From positions 124,001 through 188,000 of the forward strand of contig NZ_JAGHMH010000014.1 in assembly GCF_017741935.1 (NCBI RefSeq): a DNA stretch of 64,000 nucleotides, in the 5' to 3' direction. Below the pieces are notes generated by a model that was not told the origin of the DNA, did no database searches, and worked only from the letters and a program-made list of their open reading frames with translations. This DNA is from Rhizobium sp. 16-449-1b (lineage in GTDB: Bacteria > Pseudomonadota > Alphaproteobacteria > Rhizobiales > Rhizobiaceae). Shown here in pieces: positions 41,626-50,595 of this stretch; position 1 is the first letter of the stretch; each line of letters starts with the position of its first letter. The translations under genes and the position numbers were made by a program.

Positions 41626-42618
41626 CTATTCGGTCGTGATCGGACGGGTCATCAGCTGGTCGATGGCGGCGGCAATGCCGAGCTTGCCCTCGATGATTGC
41701 GGACACCGCGTCGGTGACGGGCATGTCGATATCAAGCGACTTGGCGAGCCGCGACACGACGGCGGCGGCAAACGCCCCCTCGACGAGTTCGCCATGCGCG
41801 GGGTCGCGCGTCTCGCCGCGCCCGAGCGCGATACCGAAACGCAGGTTGCGCGATTGATGGCTGGTGGCGGTCAAGACGAGGTCGCCGAGACCGGACAGAC
41901 CCGGCACCGTATCCGCCTGCCCGCCCTTGGCGACGACGAAGCGCGACATCTCGGCAAGCCCGCGCGCAATCAGCGCCGCCCGGGCAGAATCGCCGATGCC
42001 GGCGCCCTCGACGATGCCGCAGGCAATCGCCAGCACGTTCTTCAAGGCGCCGCCCAGCTGCACGCCGATCCTGTCCGACGACGGATAGAGCCGGAAGGTC
42101 CGCCCGGAGATCGCCTGCGCCAGCCGCTCGGCGATCTCGCCATTCTCGGCCGCGACCACCATCGCGGTCGGCAGCCCCTTGGCGATATCGGCCGCAAAGC
42201 CCGGCCCGGACAGCACCGCGATCGCATGCCCCGGCAGCGCCTTGGCCAGCATGTCGGTCAACAGATTGCCCGTGGTCTTCTCGATCCCCTTGGCGCAGGT
42301 GACGACAACGGCATCCTTAGCCAGATAAGGTTCATACTGCCGCGCCGCATCGGCCTGCGCCTGCGAAGGCATGGCGAAGAGCACGATGCCGGCATCGCCG
42401 ATCGCATCGGGCTCGGCGGAAAACTGCAGCGTTTCGGGCAACGGAATACCGGGAAGCGCCGCGTCGTGCAGATGCTCGGCTGCGAGATCGGCCATCAGCG
42501 CTGGATCGCGGCCGATGAGCGTCACCTTGTGCCGCCCCGTCAGCGCGATCACGGCAGCCAGTGCCGTCCCGAATGCGCCGGCGCCGATAACGGCGATCGT
42601 TTCGCTTTCTCCGCTCAT
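41626..42618 (-). CDS. gpsA: NAD(P)-dependent glycerol-3-phosphate dehydrogenase
   Basis: The 330-residue enzyme makes sn-glycerol 3-phosphate for phospholipids. [18 protein letters not shown] binds the cofactor. [20 protein letters not shown] and [19 protein letters not shown] hold the catalytic lysine and conserved Asn. [19 protein letters not shown] is the C-terminal signature. The start overlaps the tsaD stop by 4 bp (ATGA), so the two are co-translated. Confidence 0.96.
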   Translation of the reverse strand: MSGESETIAVIGAGAFGTALAAVIALTGRHKVTLIGRDPALMADLAAEHLHDAALPGIPLPETLQFSAEPDAIGDAGIVLFAMPSQAQADAARQYEPYLAKDAVVVTCAKGIEKTTGNLLTDMLAKALPGHAIAVLSGPGFAADIAKGLPTAMVVAAENGEIAERLAQAISGRTFRLYPSSDRIGVQLGGALKNVLAIACGIVEGAGIGDSARAALIARGLAEMSRFVVAKGGQADTVPGLSGLGDLVLTATSHQSRNLRFGIALGRGETRDPAHGELVEGAFAAAVVSRLAKSLDIDMPVTDAVSAIIEGKLGIAAAIDQLMTRPITTE

Positions 42619-43709
42619 GCCTTTGCTCCCCGCTTGCCGAAGCCCAGCAATGTCTCGGCGCTCGAATCGAGCGGCCAGCGCGAGCGCGGCTGCACGTCGA
42701 GGTCATCGGGCGCCACGCCCGTCGCCATCCGCTCCAGCCCGGCCCAGGCGATCATGACGGCGTTGTCGGTGCAGAGATGCAGCGGCGGCGCCACGAAGCG
42801 GAAACGGTTCTTGTCGCAGAGCGCCTGCAGCGTGCCGCGCACGACGAGATTGGCCGCGACACCGCCCGCCACCACCAGCGCCGGCTGCTCGACATCGGGA
42901 TAGAGCGTCTTGAACCGCTCCAGCCCGCGCCCGATCCGGTCCTTCAGCGTCCGCGACACGGCATCCTGGAACGAGGCGCAGATATCGGCCACGTCCTGGT
43001 CGGTCAGCGGCGCGATCTCGGTCGCCGCCTGCCGCACGGCCGTCTTCAAGCCGGAGAAGGAGAAATTGAGCTTCGCCTCGCCGACCAGCGGCCTTGGAAA
43101 CTTGAACCGCTGAGGATTGCCCGCTTTCGCCGCCCGCTCGACGGCCGGCCCGCCCGGATAGGGCAGGCTGAGTAACTTCGCCGTCTTGTCGAAGGCCTCG
43201 CCCAGCGCGTCGTCGATCGTCGTGCCCCAGCGCTCGTACTCGCCGACCCCGCGCACCAGGATCAGCTGCGTATGTCCGCCGGAGACGAGCAGCATGAGAT
43301 AGGGAAAGGAAAGCCCATCCGTCAGCCGCGCCGTCAGCGCATGGCCCTCGAGATGGTTGACCGCATAGAGCGGCTTGCCGGATGCCTTGGCGATCGCCTT
43401 GCCGGTCATCAGCCCGACAAGCAGCCCGCCGATCAGCCCCGGACCCGAGGTCGCGGCGATGGCATCGATGTCGGACAGCGACACATTGGCGCGTTTCAAA
43501 GCCTCGTCGATCAGCGTATCGAGTGCCTCGACATGGGCGCGCGCGGCGATTTCTGGCACCACGCCGCCATAGGCGCTATGCTCTTCAAGCTGGCTCAGAA
43601 CCACATCGGAGCGCACGGTCGGCACGCCCTCGGCATCCCGCTCGACAACGGCGGCGGCGGTTTCGTCGCAGCTTGTTTCGATACCGAGGATACGCAGAAA
43701 GGGAGCCAT
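42615..43709 (-). CDS. tsaD: tRNA threonylcarbamoyladenosine transferase subunit TsaD
   Basis: The 364-residue protein transfers threonylcarbamoyl to A37 of tRNAs reading ANN codons, with TsaB and Tsa[17 protein letters not shown] is the ASKHA start. [12 protein letters not shown] contains the metal-binding H-x-x-x-H motif. [10 protein letters not shown] and [11 protein letters not shown] are family signatures. ATG 43709 has AGG five bases upstream; the frame is open further but would overlap hemC antisense. It is divergent from hemC across 67 bp. Confidence 0.96.
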   Translation of the reverse strand: MAPFLRILGIETSCDETAAAVVERDAEGVPTVRSDVVLSQLEEHSAYGGVVPEIAARAHVEALDTLIDEALKRANVSLSDIDAIAATSGPGLIGGLLVGLMTGKAIAKASGKPLYAVNHLEGHALTARLTDGLSFPYLMLLVSGGHTQLILVRGVGEYERWGTTIDDALGEAFDKTAKLLSLPYPGGPAVERAAKAGNPQRFKFPRPLVGEAKLNFSFSGLKTAVRQAATEIAPLTDQDVADICASFQDAVSRTLKDRIGRGLERFKTLYPDVEQPALVVAGGVAANLVVRGTLQALCDKNRFRFVAPPLHLCTDNAVMIAWAGLERMATGVAPDDLDVQPRSRWPLDSSAETLLGFGKRGAKA

Positions 43710-43776
43710 GGTGCCTGATCGTTGATTGCGATGGGTCTGAAACCTGTTTACGAGAAACTCCGGTAACAACGGATCA

Positions 43777-44712
43777 ATGCGGATGCAAACAAAACCTTTC
43801 CGGATCGGCACCAGAGGCGGCCCGCTGGCGATCGCCCAGGCAAACGAAGCTCGAGACAGGCTGATGGCCGCCCATAACCTCCCCGAGGAGATGTTCGAGA
43901 TCGTGGTGCTCTCGACCAAGGGCGACCGCATCACCGATCGCTCGCTATCCGAGATCGGCGGCAAGGGCCTGTTCACCGAGGAGCTGGAAGAGAAGCTCTC
44001 AAGCGGCGACCTCGACATCGCCGTGCACTCCTCCAAGGACATGCCGACGACGCTGCCCGAGGGGCTCTGTCTCTCCGCCTACCTGCCGCGCGAAGACATT
44101 CGCGATGCTGTCGTAGGCCGCACCGCCGCGAAGCTGATCGACCTGCCGCACGGCGCAACCGTCGGCTCCTCGTCGCTGCGCCGCCAGGCGCTGATCCGCC
44201 GCATGCGCCCTGACATCAACGTCATCACCTTCCGTGGCCTCGTCGACACCCGCCTGCGCAAGCTGAACGAAGGTCAGGTCGACGCGACGCTCTTGGCGCT
44301 CGCCGGCCTGAAGCGGCTCGGCAAGGTCGAGGTCATCACCGACATCCTAGACCCCGACACCTTCCCCCCGGCACCTGCCCAGGGCGCGATCTGCATCGAA
44401 AGCCGCATCGGCGACACGGTGACCGACGCGCTGCTCGCCCCGATCAACGATATCAGGACCTATGACACGGTTTCCTGCGAGCGCGCCTTTTTGGGCGCAC
44501 TCGATGGTTCCTGCCGCACGCCGATCGGCGGCTATGCGGTCTGCGAGGGCGACCAGATCCGCCTGCACGGCCTGATCATCACCCCCGATGGCCGCAGCCA
44601 GCATGCGATCACCATCGACGGCCATCGCCGCGACGCGGTAGCGCTCGGCACCCGCGCCGGCCAGGATATCCGCGCCCGCGCCGGCACCTCGTTCTTCGAC
44701 AGCTGGAGCTGA
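43777..44712 (+). CDS. hemC: Hydroxymethylbilane synthase (porphobilinogen deaminase)
   Basis: The 311-residue enzyme joins four porphobilinogen units. [16 protein letters not shown] is the conserved start (family form: R-x-G-T-R-x-S-x-L-A; Ser is Gly here). [11 protein letters not shown] and GSSSLRRQA bind substrate. The dipyrromethane cofactor cysteine is in [13 protein letters not shown]. An ATG two codons downstream (43783) is possible. It is followed after 6 bp by hemD, and the heme cluster continues to hemY. Confidence 0.96.
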   Translation: MRMQTKPFRIGTRGGPLAIAQANEARDRLMAAHNLPEEMFEIVVLSTKGDRITDRSLSEIGGKGLFTEELEEKLSSGDLDIAVHSSKDMPTTLPEGLCLSAYLPREDIRDAVVGRTAAKLIDLPHGATVGSSSLRRQALIRRMRPDINVITFRGLVDTRLRKLNEGQVDATLLALAGLKRLGKVEVITDILDPDTFPPAPAQGAICIESRIGDTVTDALLAPINDIRTYDTVSCERAFLGALDGSCRTPIGGYAVCEGDQIRLHGLIITPDGRSQHAITIDGHRRDAVALGTRAGQDIRARAGTSFFDSWS

Positions 44713-44718
44713 CGACGC

Positions 44719-45441
44719 ATGCGCGTGCTCGTCACCCGTCCACCGCATCCGGGCGAGCGCACCGCAAAACGGCTGGCGGAGATGGGACACGAGCCGATCA
44801 TGCTGCCGCTATCGGCTCCCGCCCACAATGCGGACGCCGCCTTCGCGGCGCTCGCCAACTCCGACGGCCCGATTTCAGTCACCAGCGCCGAGGCCATCCG
44901 CGTTCTCACCGAACGCCCCGATGACCTCGCCCCATATCTCTCCCGCCCCCTCTTCGCCGTCGGCGACGCCACCGCAGACGAAGCAAGAGCAGCGGGCTTC
45001 AGAGACGTCACAGCCTCCACCGGCGACGGCGCCGACCTTGCCGAACGCATCGCGCAACGCGACACCGCGCGATCGGACAAGCCCAACCTCCTCTACCTCG
45101 CCGGCTTCCCCCGCGCCGAAACCTTCGAGACCCGCGCCGCAGACCTTGGCCTGACCGTCATCACCGTCGAATGCTACCGCATGCGCCGCCTCGACATCCC
45201 CGACCAGCTGCTCCGCGACCTCTTCTCGGCCCACGAACCGGACGCGATCCTCTTCTATTCCCGCCGCACCGCCGAGGATTTCTTCGCGCTGAAGGAAATA
45301 TCCGCCAACCTCGACGCCCTCATAGGCGTCCGCCTGCTTTGCCTCAGCCAGGCCATCGCCGAGGCGATCCCCCCGACCCTCCAGGGCCAATCCGCCACGC
45401 CCGACAGCCCGGATGAGACAGCCCTGTTGTCGCTTCTGTGA
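44719..45441 (+). CDS. hemD: Uroporphyrinogen-III synthase
   Basis: The protein has 240 residues. It inverts ring D and closes the macrocycle of hydroxymethylbilane. Members diverge strongly; here the start MRVLVTRPPHPGERTAKRL, the FAVGDATADEARAAGF segment and the ILFYSRRTAEDFF region with following LCLSQAIAEAI are recognisable. Position directly after hemC supports the call. Codons in the middle (44820-45400) are more C-rich than in the neighbours. Confidence 0.92.
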   Translation: MRVLVTRPPHPGERTAKRLAEMGHEPIMLPLSAPAHNADAAFAALANSDGPISVTSAEAIRVLTERPDDLAPYLSRPLFAVGDATADEARAAGFRDVTASTGDGADLAERIAQRDTARSDKPNLLYLAGFPRAETFETRAADLGLTVITVECYRMRRLDIPDQLLRDLFSAHEPDAILFYSRRTAEDFFALKEISANLDALIGVRLLCLSQAIAEAIPPTLQGQSATPDSPDETALLSLL

Positions 45442-45530
45442 GCGACGTGGCTGTCAAATTTCATCTGGCCTCTTTCCTTCACCGGCCTCACTGACTACTT
45501 TCGAACCACTGTAAGAATTATGAGGGTCTC

Positions 45531-46847
45531 ATGGCACCAGGAAATCCGCCCCGCCATTCGAAGAGCACCGACGAGCCGGTCACGATCGACTTGGATGCGC
45601 AGGAGATTGCCTCGGAAGAGAGTGCCAGCAAGGACGCGCAACACAATATCGGCAAGACGGCCGACGAGGTAGCCGAAGCGCCGCCGGAGACCAGCGAATC
45701 GATCGTTGCCGATGAAGCTATCGACGAGAGCGACGCCTCGAAGGCCAAGGCGGACGCTCCTGTTGAAGAGACGGCGGAGCCCTTCGCCTACGATAAGGCG
45801 CCCGATCCCGAACTCCCGCCCTATAATCATGCGCCCGAACCCGTGGAGCCCCCAAAGAGCGAGCCACAGCGCCAGCCGGGCGGCACCTCCGGGCTGATCG
45901 CCGCCGGCATCGTCGGCGGGCTGATCGCGTTGATCGGCGCCGGCGCCATCCAGTATGCGGGCTTCCTGCCCGGCTCTTCGGCGCCTGAGACGGCTTCACC
46001 CGAGATCGCCAACCTCTCCGGCGAGATCGACGGCCTCAAGCAGTCCGTCGCCAACCTCGCCGCCGCACCGCAGGCAGCGCCGGCCAATGACGCGCTCGAA
46101 AGCCGCATCGCAGCGCTCGAGACCGCCGCCAAGGCGCCTCAGGTAGCCGGCTCGGGCACCGATAGCGCCACCGTCGATGCGCTGAACCAGAAGATATCGG
46201 ATCTCACGGCCCAGCTCGACCAGCTGCGCGGCGCCGTAAGCCAGGCGACCGAGCAGCGCGCGACAAATGGCGCCGAGCTCGAACAGCGCCTCACCGCCGC
46301 CGAACAGAAGCTCAACGAGCCGCGCCAGGACGTGGCCGTCGCCAAGGCGATCGCCGCGGCCGGCCTGAAGGCCGCGATCGATCGCGGCGGCCCCTTCGTG
46401 GCAGAACTCGACACCTATGCTGGCGTTTCGCCGGATGACCCTGTCGTCGCCGATCTCAAGAATTTCGCCGAAACCGGCGTACCCTCGCGCGCCGAGCTGA
46501 TCCGCCAGGCGCCCGATGTCGCGACCGCGATCGTCGGCAGCGTCAACAAGGCCGATCCGAACGAGAGCTGGTCCGACCGGCTGATGGCTGGCGCCAAGTC
46601 GCTGGTCAGCGTGCGCCCGGTCGGCAACATCCAGGGCGACAGCGTCGAGGCTATTGCCGCGCGCATGGAAGACAAGGTGAAGAACGGCGACCTGCCGGGT
46701 GCGGCCAACGAGTGGACCACGCTGCCGGCTGATGCCAAGCAGGCGTCGGCCGCCTTCAAGCAATCGCTGGATGCCCGCATCCGCGTCGAGGAGCTGGTCG
46801 GCAGCGCGCTGTCGAAGGCGGTCTCAGGCACCGGTAAGGAGGGCTGA
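45531..46847 (+). CDS. Alphaproteobacterial Mic60/mitofilin homologue
   Basis: The protein has 438 residues. The N-terminal 118 residues are acidic and disordered (many Glu, Asp, Ala, Pro). One membrane helix follows at about 119-144 (GLIAAGIVGGLIALIGAGAI). A long Ala/Gln-rich coiled coil covers about 157-290. The C-terminal domain (AIAAAGLKAAIDRGGPFVAELD, then RVEELVGSALSKAV in a late position) fits the mitofilin/COG4223 signature. Bacterial Mic60 shapes intracytoplasmic membranes and is known to lie in heme-gene clusters of Alphaproteobacteria, exactly as here between hemD and hemY. I identify it from architecture and context. Confidence 0.85.
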   Translation: MAPGNPPRHSKSTDEPVTIDLDAQEIASEESASKDAQHNIGKTADEVAEAPPETSESIVADEAIDESDASKAKADAPVEETAEPFAYDKAPDPELPPYNHAPEPVEPPKSEPQRQPGGTSGLIAAGIVGGLIALIGAGAIQYAGFLPGSSAPETASPEIANLSGEIDGLKQSVANLAAAPQAAPANDALESRIAALETAAKAPQVAGSGTDSATVDALNQKISDLTAQLDQLRGAVSQATEQRATNGAELEQRLTAAEQKLNEPRQDVAVAKAIAAAGLKAAIDRGGPFVAELDTYAGVSPDDPVVADLKNFAETGVPSRAELIRQAPDVATAIVGSVNKADPNESWSDRLMAGAKSLVSVRPVGNIQGDSVEAIAARMEDKVKNGDLPGAANEWTTLPADAKQASAAFKQSLDARIRVEELVGSALSKAVSGTGKEG

Positions 46848-46851
46848 GGAT

Positions 46852-48480
46852 ATGATCAGGCTCGTCGTCTTCGCGCTTCTCGTGCTCGTTCTCGGCTATG
46901 GCTTCTCCTGGCTTGCCGATCGCCCCGGCGATCTCTCGCTCATCTGGGAAGGCCAGCTCTATCAGACCCGGCTGATCGTCGCCGCCACCGCGATCATCGC
47001 GCTGATCGCGGTCGTCATGGTCGCCTGGTGGCTGGTGCGCGTCATCTGGACGTCGCCGCATTCCGTCACCCGCTATTTCCGCGCCCGCAAGCGCGACCGT
47101 GGCTACCAGGCGCTGTCGACGGGCCTGATCGCGGCCGGCGCCGGCAATGCGCTGATGGCCCGCAAGATGGCCGCCCGCTCGCGCGGCCTGATCCGCGCCG
47201 ACCAGGAGCCGCTGATCGCGCTGCTCGAAGCCCAGGCAGCCCTGATCGAAGGCCGGCATGATGAGGCCCGCGCCAAGTTCGAGGCGATGGTCGAGGATCC
47301 CGAAACCCGCGAACTCGGCCTGCGCGGCCTGTATCTCGAAGCCAAGCGCCTCGGCGCCAACGAGGCCGCCCGCCAATATGCCGAAAAGGCGGCCGACAAC
47401 GCGCCCTATCTCCCCTGGGCCGCCCAGGCGACGCTTGAATACCGCAGCCAGTCCGGCCGCTGGGACGATGCGATCCGCCTGCTCGAGCAGCAGAAGGCCG
47501 CCCGCGTCATCGAAAAGGCCGAGGCCGACCGCCTGCGCGCCGTGCTGCTGACGGCCCGCGCCGACGAGAAGCTGGAGAACGATCCTTCAGGTGCTCGCGA
47601 CGACGCAACGCATGCGCTGAAACTCTCGGCCGATTTCGAGCCCGCCGCGATCATCGCCGCCAAGGCGCTGTTTCGCGAAGACAAGCTGCGCAAGGCAGCT
47701 TCCATTCTCGAGCAGGCCTGGAAGACCAACCCGCATCCCGAGATCGGCGCCACCTATGTGCGCGCCCGTAGCGGCGATTCGCTTGCCGACCGGCTGAAGC
47801 GCGCCGAAAAGCTGGAGGCGCTCCGCCCCAACAACATCGAATCGCTGTTGATCGTCGCCCAGGCGGCACTCGACATCAGGGATTTCGCCAAGGCCCGCGC
47901 CAAGGCCGAAGCCGCCGCCCGCATCGAGCCGCGCGAGGCAGCCTTCCTGCTGCTCGCCGATATCGAGGAAGCCGAGACCGGCGACCAGGGCCGCATCCGC
48001 CACTGGCTTGCCCAGGCGCTGAAGGCGCCGCGCGATCCGGCATGGGTGGCTGACGGCTATGTCTCCGACAAATGGCTGCCGCTCTCGCCCGTCACAGGCA
48101 AGCTCGACGCCTTCGTCTGGAAGGCGCCGTTCGGCCAGGTCGAAGGCCCGGTCGAGGAAGGCTCCCTCACCTCCATCGACAACGCGCTGAAGAGCCTGCC
48201 GCCGGTGCGAGACGTCCGGCCCGAAAGTGCCGCCGGCGATCACCGCATCATCGAGCTCGAACGCGCCGCCACCATCGCCAAGGCCGCCCGCCCGGTGACC
48301 GAGACGCCGGCGGCACCCGCGCCGGCCAAGCCGAAACCGGCCCCGAAGGAGCCGGCAACCGCGAGCAAGCCTGCAGACGCCCCCGAACCGCGCCCCTTCT
48401 TCGGCGGCCTGCCGGATGATCCGGGCGTGCGCAATCCATCGGCCGAGCCAGAACCCAAGACACGGCTTCGCCTCTTCTAG
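46852..48480 (+). CDS. hemY: HemY N-terminal and TPR domain protein
   Basis: The protein has 542 residues. Two membrane helices lie at the N-terminus (LVVFALLVLVLGYGFSWLAD and a second near residues 42-62 with AATAIIALIAVVMVAWWLV). The HemY_N region (YLPWAAQATLEYRSQ follows later) is succeeded by tetratricopeptide-like repeats to about residue 430. The C-terminus is Pro/Ala/Lys-rich. In many bacteria this gene follows hemD, and its role is likely to scaffold late heme steps; it is not the protoporphyrinogen oxidase also called HemY. It starts 4 bp after mic60, with GAGGAT before ATG. Confidence 0.87.
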   Translation: MIRLVVFALLVLVLGYGFSWLADRPGDLSLIWEGQLYQTRLIVAATAIIALIAVVMVAWWLVRVIWTSPHSVTRYFRARKRDRGYQALSTGLIAAGAGNALMARKMAARSRGLIRADQEPLIALLEAQAALIEGRHDEARAKFEAMVEDPETRELGLRGLYLEAKRLGANEAARQYAEKAADNAPYLPWAAQATLEYRSQSGRWDDAIRLLEQQKAARVIEKAEADRLRAVLLTARADEKLENDPSGARDDATHALKLSADFEPAAIIAAKALFREDKLRKAASILEQAWKTNPHPEIGATYVRARSGDSLADRLKRAEKLEALRPNNIESLLIVAQAALDIRDFAKARAKAEAAARIEPREAAFLLLADIEEAETGDQGRIRHWLAQALKAPRDPAWVADGYVSDKWLPLSPVTGKLDAFVWKAPFGQVEGPVEEGSLTSIDNALKSLPPVRDVRPESAAGDHRIIELERAATIAKAARPVTETPAAPAPAKPKPAPKEPATASKPADAPEPRPFFGGLPDDPGVRNPSAEPEPKTRLRLF

Positions 48481-48495
48481 CCAAACAGGACCCGT

Positions 48496-48981
48496 ATGTT
48501 CGAACGCTTCCAGGCATTTTTTCAGAACCTGACCGCAGACACCCCAAAGAGCAGCTTCGCCCCCGATGATCCCCGCATCGCGGTGGCGGCACTCTGCATG
48601 CAGGTCATGGAGGCCGACGGCCAGATCAAGGACAGCGAGAAGAAGCGTCTGCGCACGCTTCTGAAGGACCAGTACGGTCTCGACGGCAAGCAGCTCGACG
48701 CGCTGATCGCCGCCGGCCAGGAAGCCGAAAGCGACGCCGTCGACTATTACCGCTTCACCTCGGACCTCAAGCGCCATCTCGACACCGAGCAGCGCCTGGA
48801 GCTGATCGGCATTCTCTGGGACATCGTCTATGCCGATGGCGAGCGCAGCGAGATGGAGGACGACGCCATCTGGCGCATCGCCGAGCTTCTCGGCGTGTCG
48901 GCCCGCGAGCGCATCCAGAAGCGCCAGGAAGCGGCCAAGCGCGTCACCGGCATCGATGTGGTGCAAGACGATGCCGACTGA
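48496..48981 (+). CDS. TerB/DjlA-like (tellurite-resistance domain) protein
   Basis: The protein has 161 residues. The all-helical TerB fold is visible with its repeated acidic motif: VMEADGQIKDSEKKRLRTLL and IVYADGERSEMEDDAIWRIA. The paired ADG motifs may bind metal. The domain occurs in many stress and membrane contexts, not only tellurite resistance. It starts 15 bp after hemY and overlaps the next gene by 11 bp, so it belongs to the same transcript. Confidence 0.88.
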   Translation: MFERFQAFFQNLTADTPKSSFAPDDPRIAVAALCMQVMEADGQIKDSEKKRLRTLLKDQYGLDGKQLDALIAAGQEAESDAVDYYRFTSDLKRHLDTEQRLELIGILWDIVYADGERSEMEDDAIWRIAELLGVSARERIQKRQEAAKRVTGIDVVQDDAD

Positions 48982-49774
48982 CAGTACAGGCGCGGCGGGC
49001 ACCGGCATTGCCGGCCCCAACGACCAGGACCCAGGCATCGAAGGCAAACGCCCGGTCCTGATCGTGCTGCATCAGGAAAGCTCCAGCCCCGGCCGCGTCG
49101 GCCAGCTGCTCGCCGAGAAGGGCTATCCGCTCGACATCCGCCGCCCAGTGCTCGGCCAAAAGCTGCCGACAACGCTTGCCGAGCATGCCGGTGCCGTCGT
49201 CTTCGGCGGCCCGATGAGCGCCAATGATCCCGACGACTTCGTCAAGGCCGAGATCAGCTGGCTCAATGTACCGCTGAAGGAGAAGAAGCCGCTGCTCGGC
49301 ATCTGTCTCGGCGCGCAGATGCTGGTGCGCCATCTCGGCGGCAAGGTCGCGGCCAATGCCGACGAGACCACCGAGATCGGCTGGTATCCGCTGCGCGCGA
49401 CCGAAAAGGGCCGGCAGCTCATGCACTGGCCTCGGATGGTCTACCACTTCCACCGCGAAGGCTTCGATCTGCCGCGCGGCGCCGATCTGCTCGCCGAAGG
49501 CGACGTCTACCCGAACCAGGCCTTCCGCTACAACGGCCACGCCTGGGCCTTGCAGTTTCACGCTGAACTGACCCGCGCCATGATGCACCGCTGGGTCGTC
49601 CACGGCGCCCACCGCTTCATCCTCCCCAACGCCCAGCAGGGCCGCGAGCATCTCGAAGGCCGCATGCTGTTCGACGCGCCGCTCAAGGCCTGGCTCAACG
49701 AATTCCTCGATCTCGTCTTCGAGGGCAAGAAGCCGAAATCGGCCCCCTCGACCAAGGCCACGCTGACGGCCTGA
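48971..49774 (+). CDS. Class I glutamine amidotransferase-like protein
   Basis: The protein has 267 residues. The nucleophile elbow GICLGAQMLVRHLGG holds the catalytic cysteine. The His and Glu of the triad lie in WALQFHAELT. VLIVLHQESSSPGRVG is the family start. No synthetase domain is attached, so the partner and substrate are unknown; family members include gamma-glutamyl peptide hydrolases. The frame is open upstream to 48830, but the ATG at 48971, overlapping TerB by 11 bp, is the best start. Confidence 0.88.
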   Translation: MPTDSTGAAGTGIAGPNDQDPGIEGKRPVLIVLHQESSSPGRVGQLLAEKGYPLDIRRPVLGQKLPTTLAEHAGAVVFGGPMSANDPDDFVKAEISWLNVPLKEKKPLLGICLGAQMLVRHLGGKVAANADETTEIGWYPLRATEKGRQLMHWPRMVYHFHREGFDLPRGADLLAEGDVYPNQAFRYNGHAWALQFHAELTRAMMHRWVVHGAHRFILPNAQQGREHLEGRMLFDAPLKAWLNEFLDLVFEGKKPKSAPSTKATLTA

Positions 49775-49914
49775 TGCGGAGAGCCGCGCGTCGTGCTATG
49801 GTGAGCGACGTCACTTCGACGGCATTTTAGTAGCAGAAACAGGTTCCGATCCACGATCCGGCCGATTGGTCGCGCCAGGCGCCGCCATGACCGCAGCCAT
49901 GTCAGGGGAACAGC

Positions 49915-50400
49915 ATGTCGAACTACGAACAGAAGCTTGTCTCGCTGGGCCTCGTCCTGCCCCAGCCGCTGAAACTGCCCTCGCACATGACGCTGCCCTT
50001 TCCCTGGGTGAACGTTCGTGGCAACAGGGCCTTCATCTCCGGCCACGGCCCGCAGAACCCCGACGGCTCGCCATCAGGCCCCTTCGGCGTCGTCGGCGAC
50101 ACGGTGACGATCGAGGAAGCCCACGCCTCGGCCCGCAAGGTGGGGCTCGCCATGCTGGGCAGCCTGAAGCGCGAACTCGGCAGCCTCGACCGCATCACCG
50201 GCTGGTGCCGCGTGCTCGGCATGGTCAACTGCGCCCCCCACTTCTCAAACCCGCCCGCCGTCATCAACGGCTTCACCGAGCTGATCAACGACGTCTTCGG
50301 CCAGGACGTCGGCCGCCACGCCCGCTCCGCCATCGGCGTCGCCGGCCTGCCGCTGAATTTTCCGGTCGAGATCGAGGCGGAGGTGATGATTTCGGGGTGA
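49915..50400 (+). CDS. RidA/YjgF/UK114 family protein
   Basis: The protein has 161 residues. FISGHGPQNPDGSPSG and AMLGSLKRELGSLDRITGW correspond to the RidA trimer core. NPPAVINGFTELINDVFG and RSAIGVAGLPLNFPVEIEAE follow, ending in the usual V-E-I-E motif. The arginine of the RidA active site is conserved in GRHARSAIGV. Members hydrolyse reactive imines from PLP enzymes. GGGGAAC lies before the ATG. It lies 140 bp after the amidotransferase gene, so it may be on its own transcript. Confidence 0.92.
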   Translation: MSNYEQKLVSLGLVLPQPLKLPSHMTLPFPWVNVRGNRAFISGHGPQNPDGSPSGPFGVVGDTVTIEEAHASARKVGLAMLGSLKRELGSLDRITGWCRVLGMVNCAPHFSNPPAVINGFTELINDVFGQDVGRHARSAIGVAGLPLNFPVEIEAEVMISG

Positions 50401-50430
50401 GGGATTTTTGGTCGGCGAGCGTTGTGCCGC

Positions 50431-50562
50431 GTGGCCCCCCTCATCCGACCCTTCGGGCCACCTTCTCCCCGTTGGGGCGAAGGGGAGGTTGAGCGAGCGG
50501 CCGGCCCCGAGTCTCTTCTCCCCGACGGGGAGAAGGTGCCGGCAGGCGGATGAGGGGGCCAC
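50431..50562. repeat. RIME-like element, complete copy
   Basis: This 132-bp unit has the same plan as the copy at 20382. The left end GTGGCCCCCC-TCATCC (50431-50446) and right end GGATGAGGGGGCCAC (50548-50562) are inverted copies with one extra C. The inner hairpins are CTTCTCCCC/GGGGCGAAGG and TCTTCTCCCC/GGGGAGAAGG. It fills the 195-bp gap between the converging ends of ridA and the MFS transporter gene. It could act as a bidirectional terminator-like structure. Confidence 0.85.
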
Positions 50563-50595
50563 GCACGCAACGCTAACCACCCCAAAAATCCGCTC

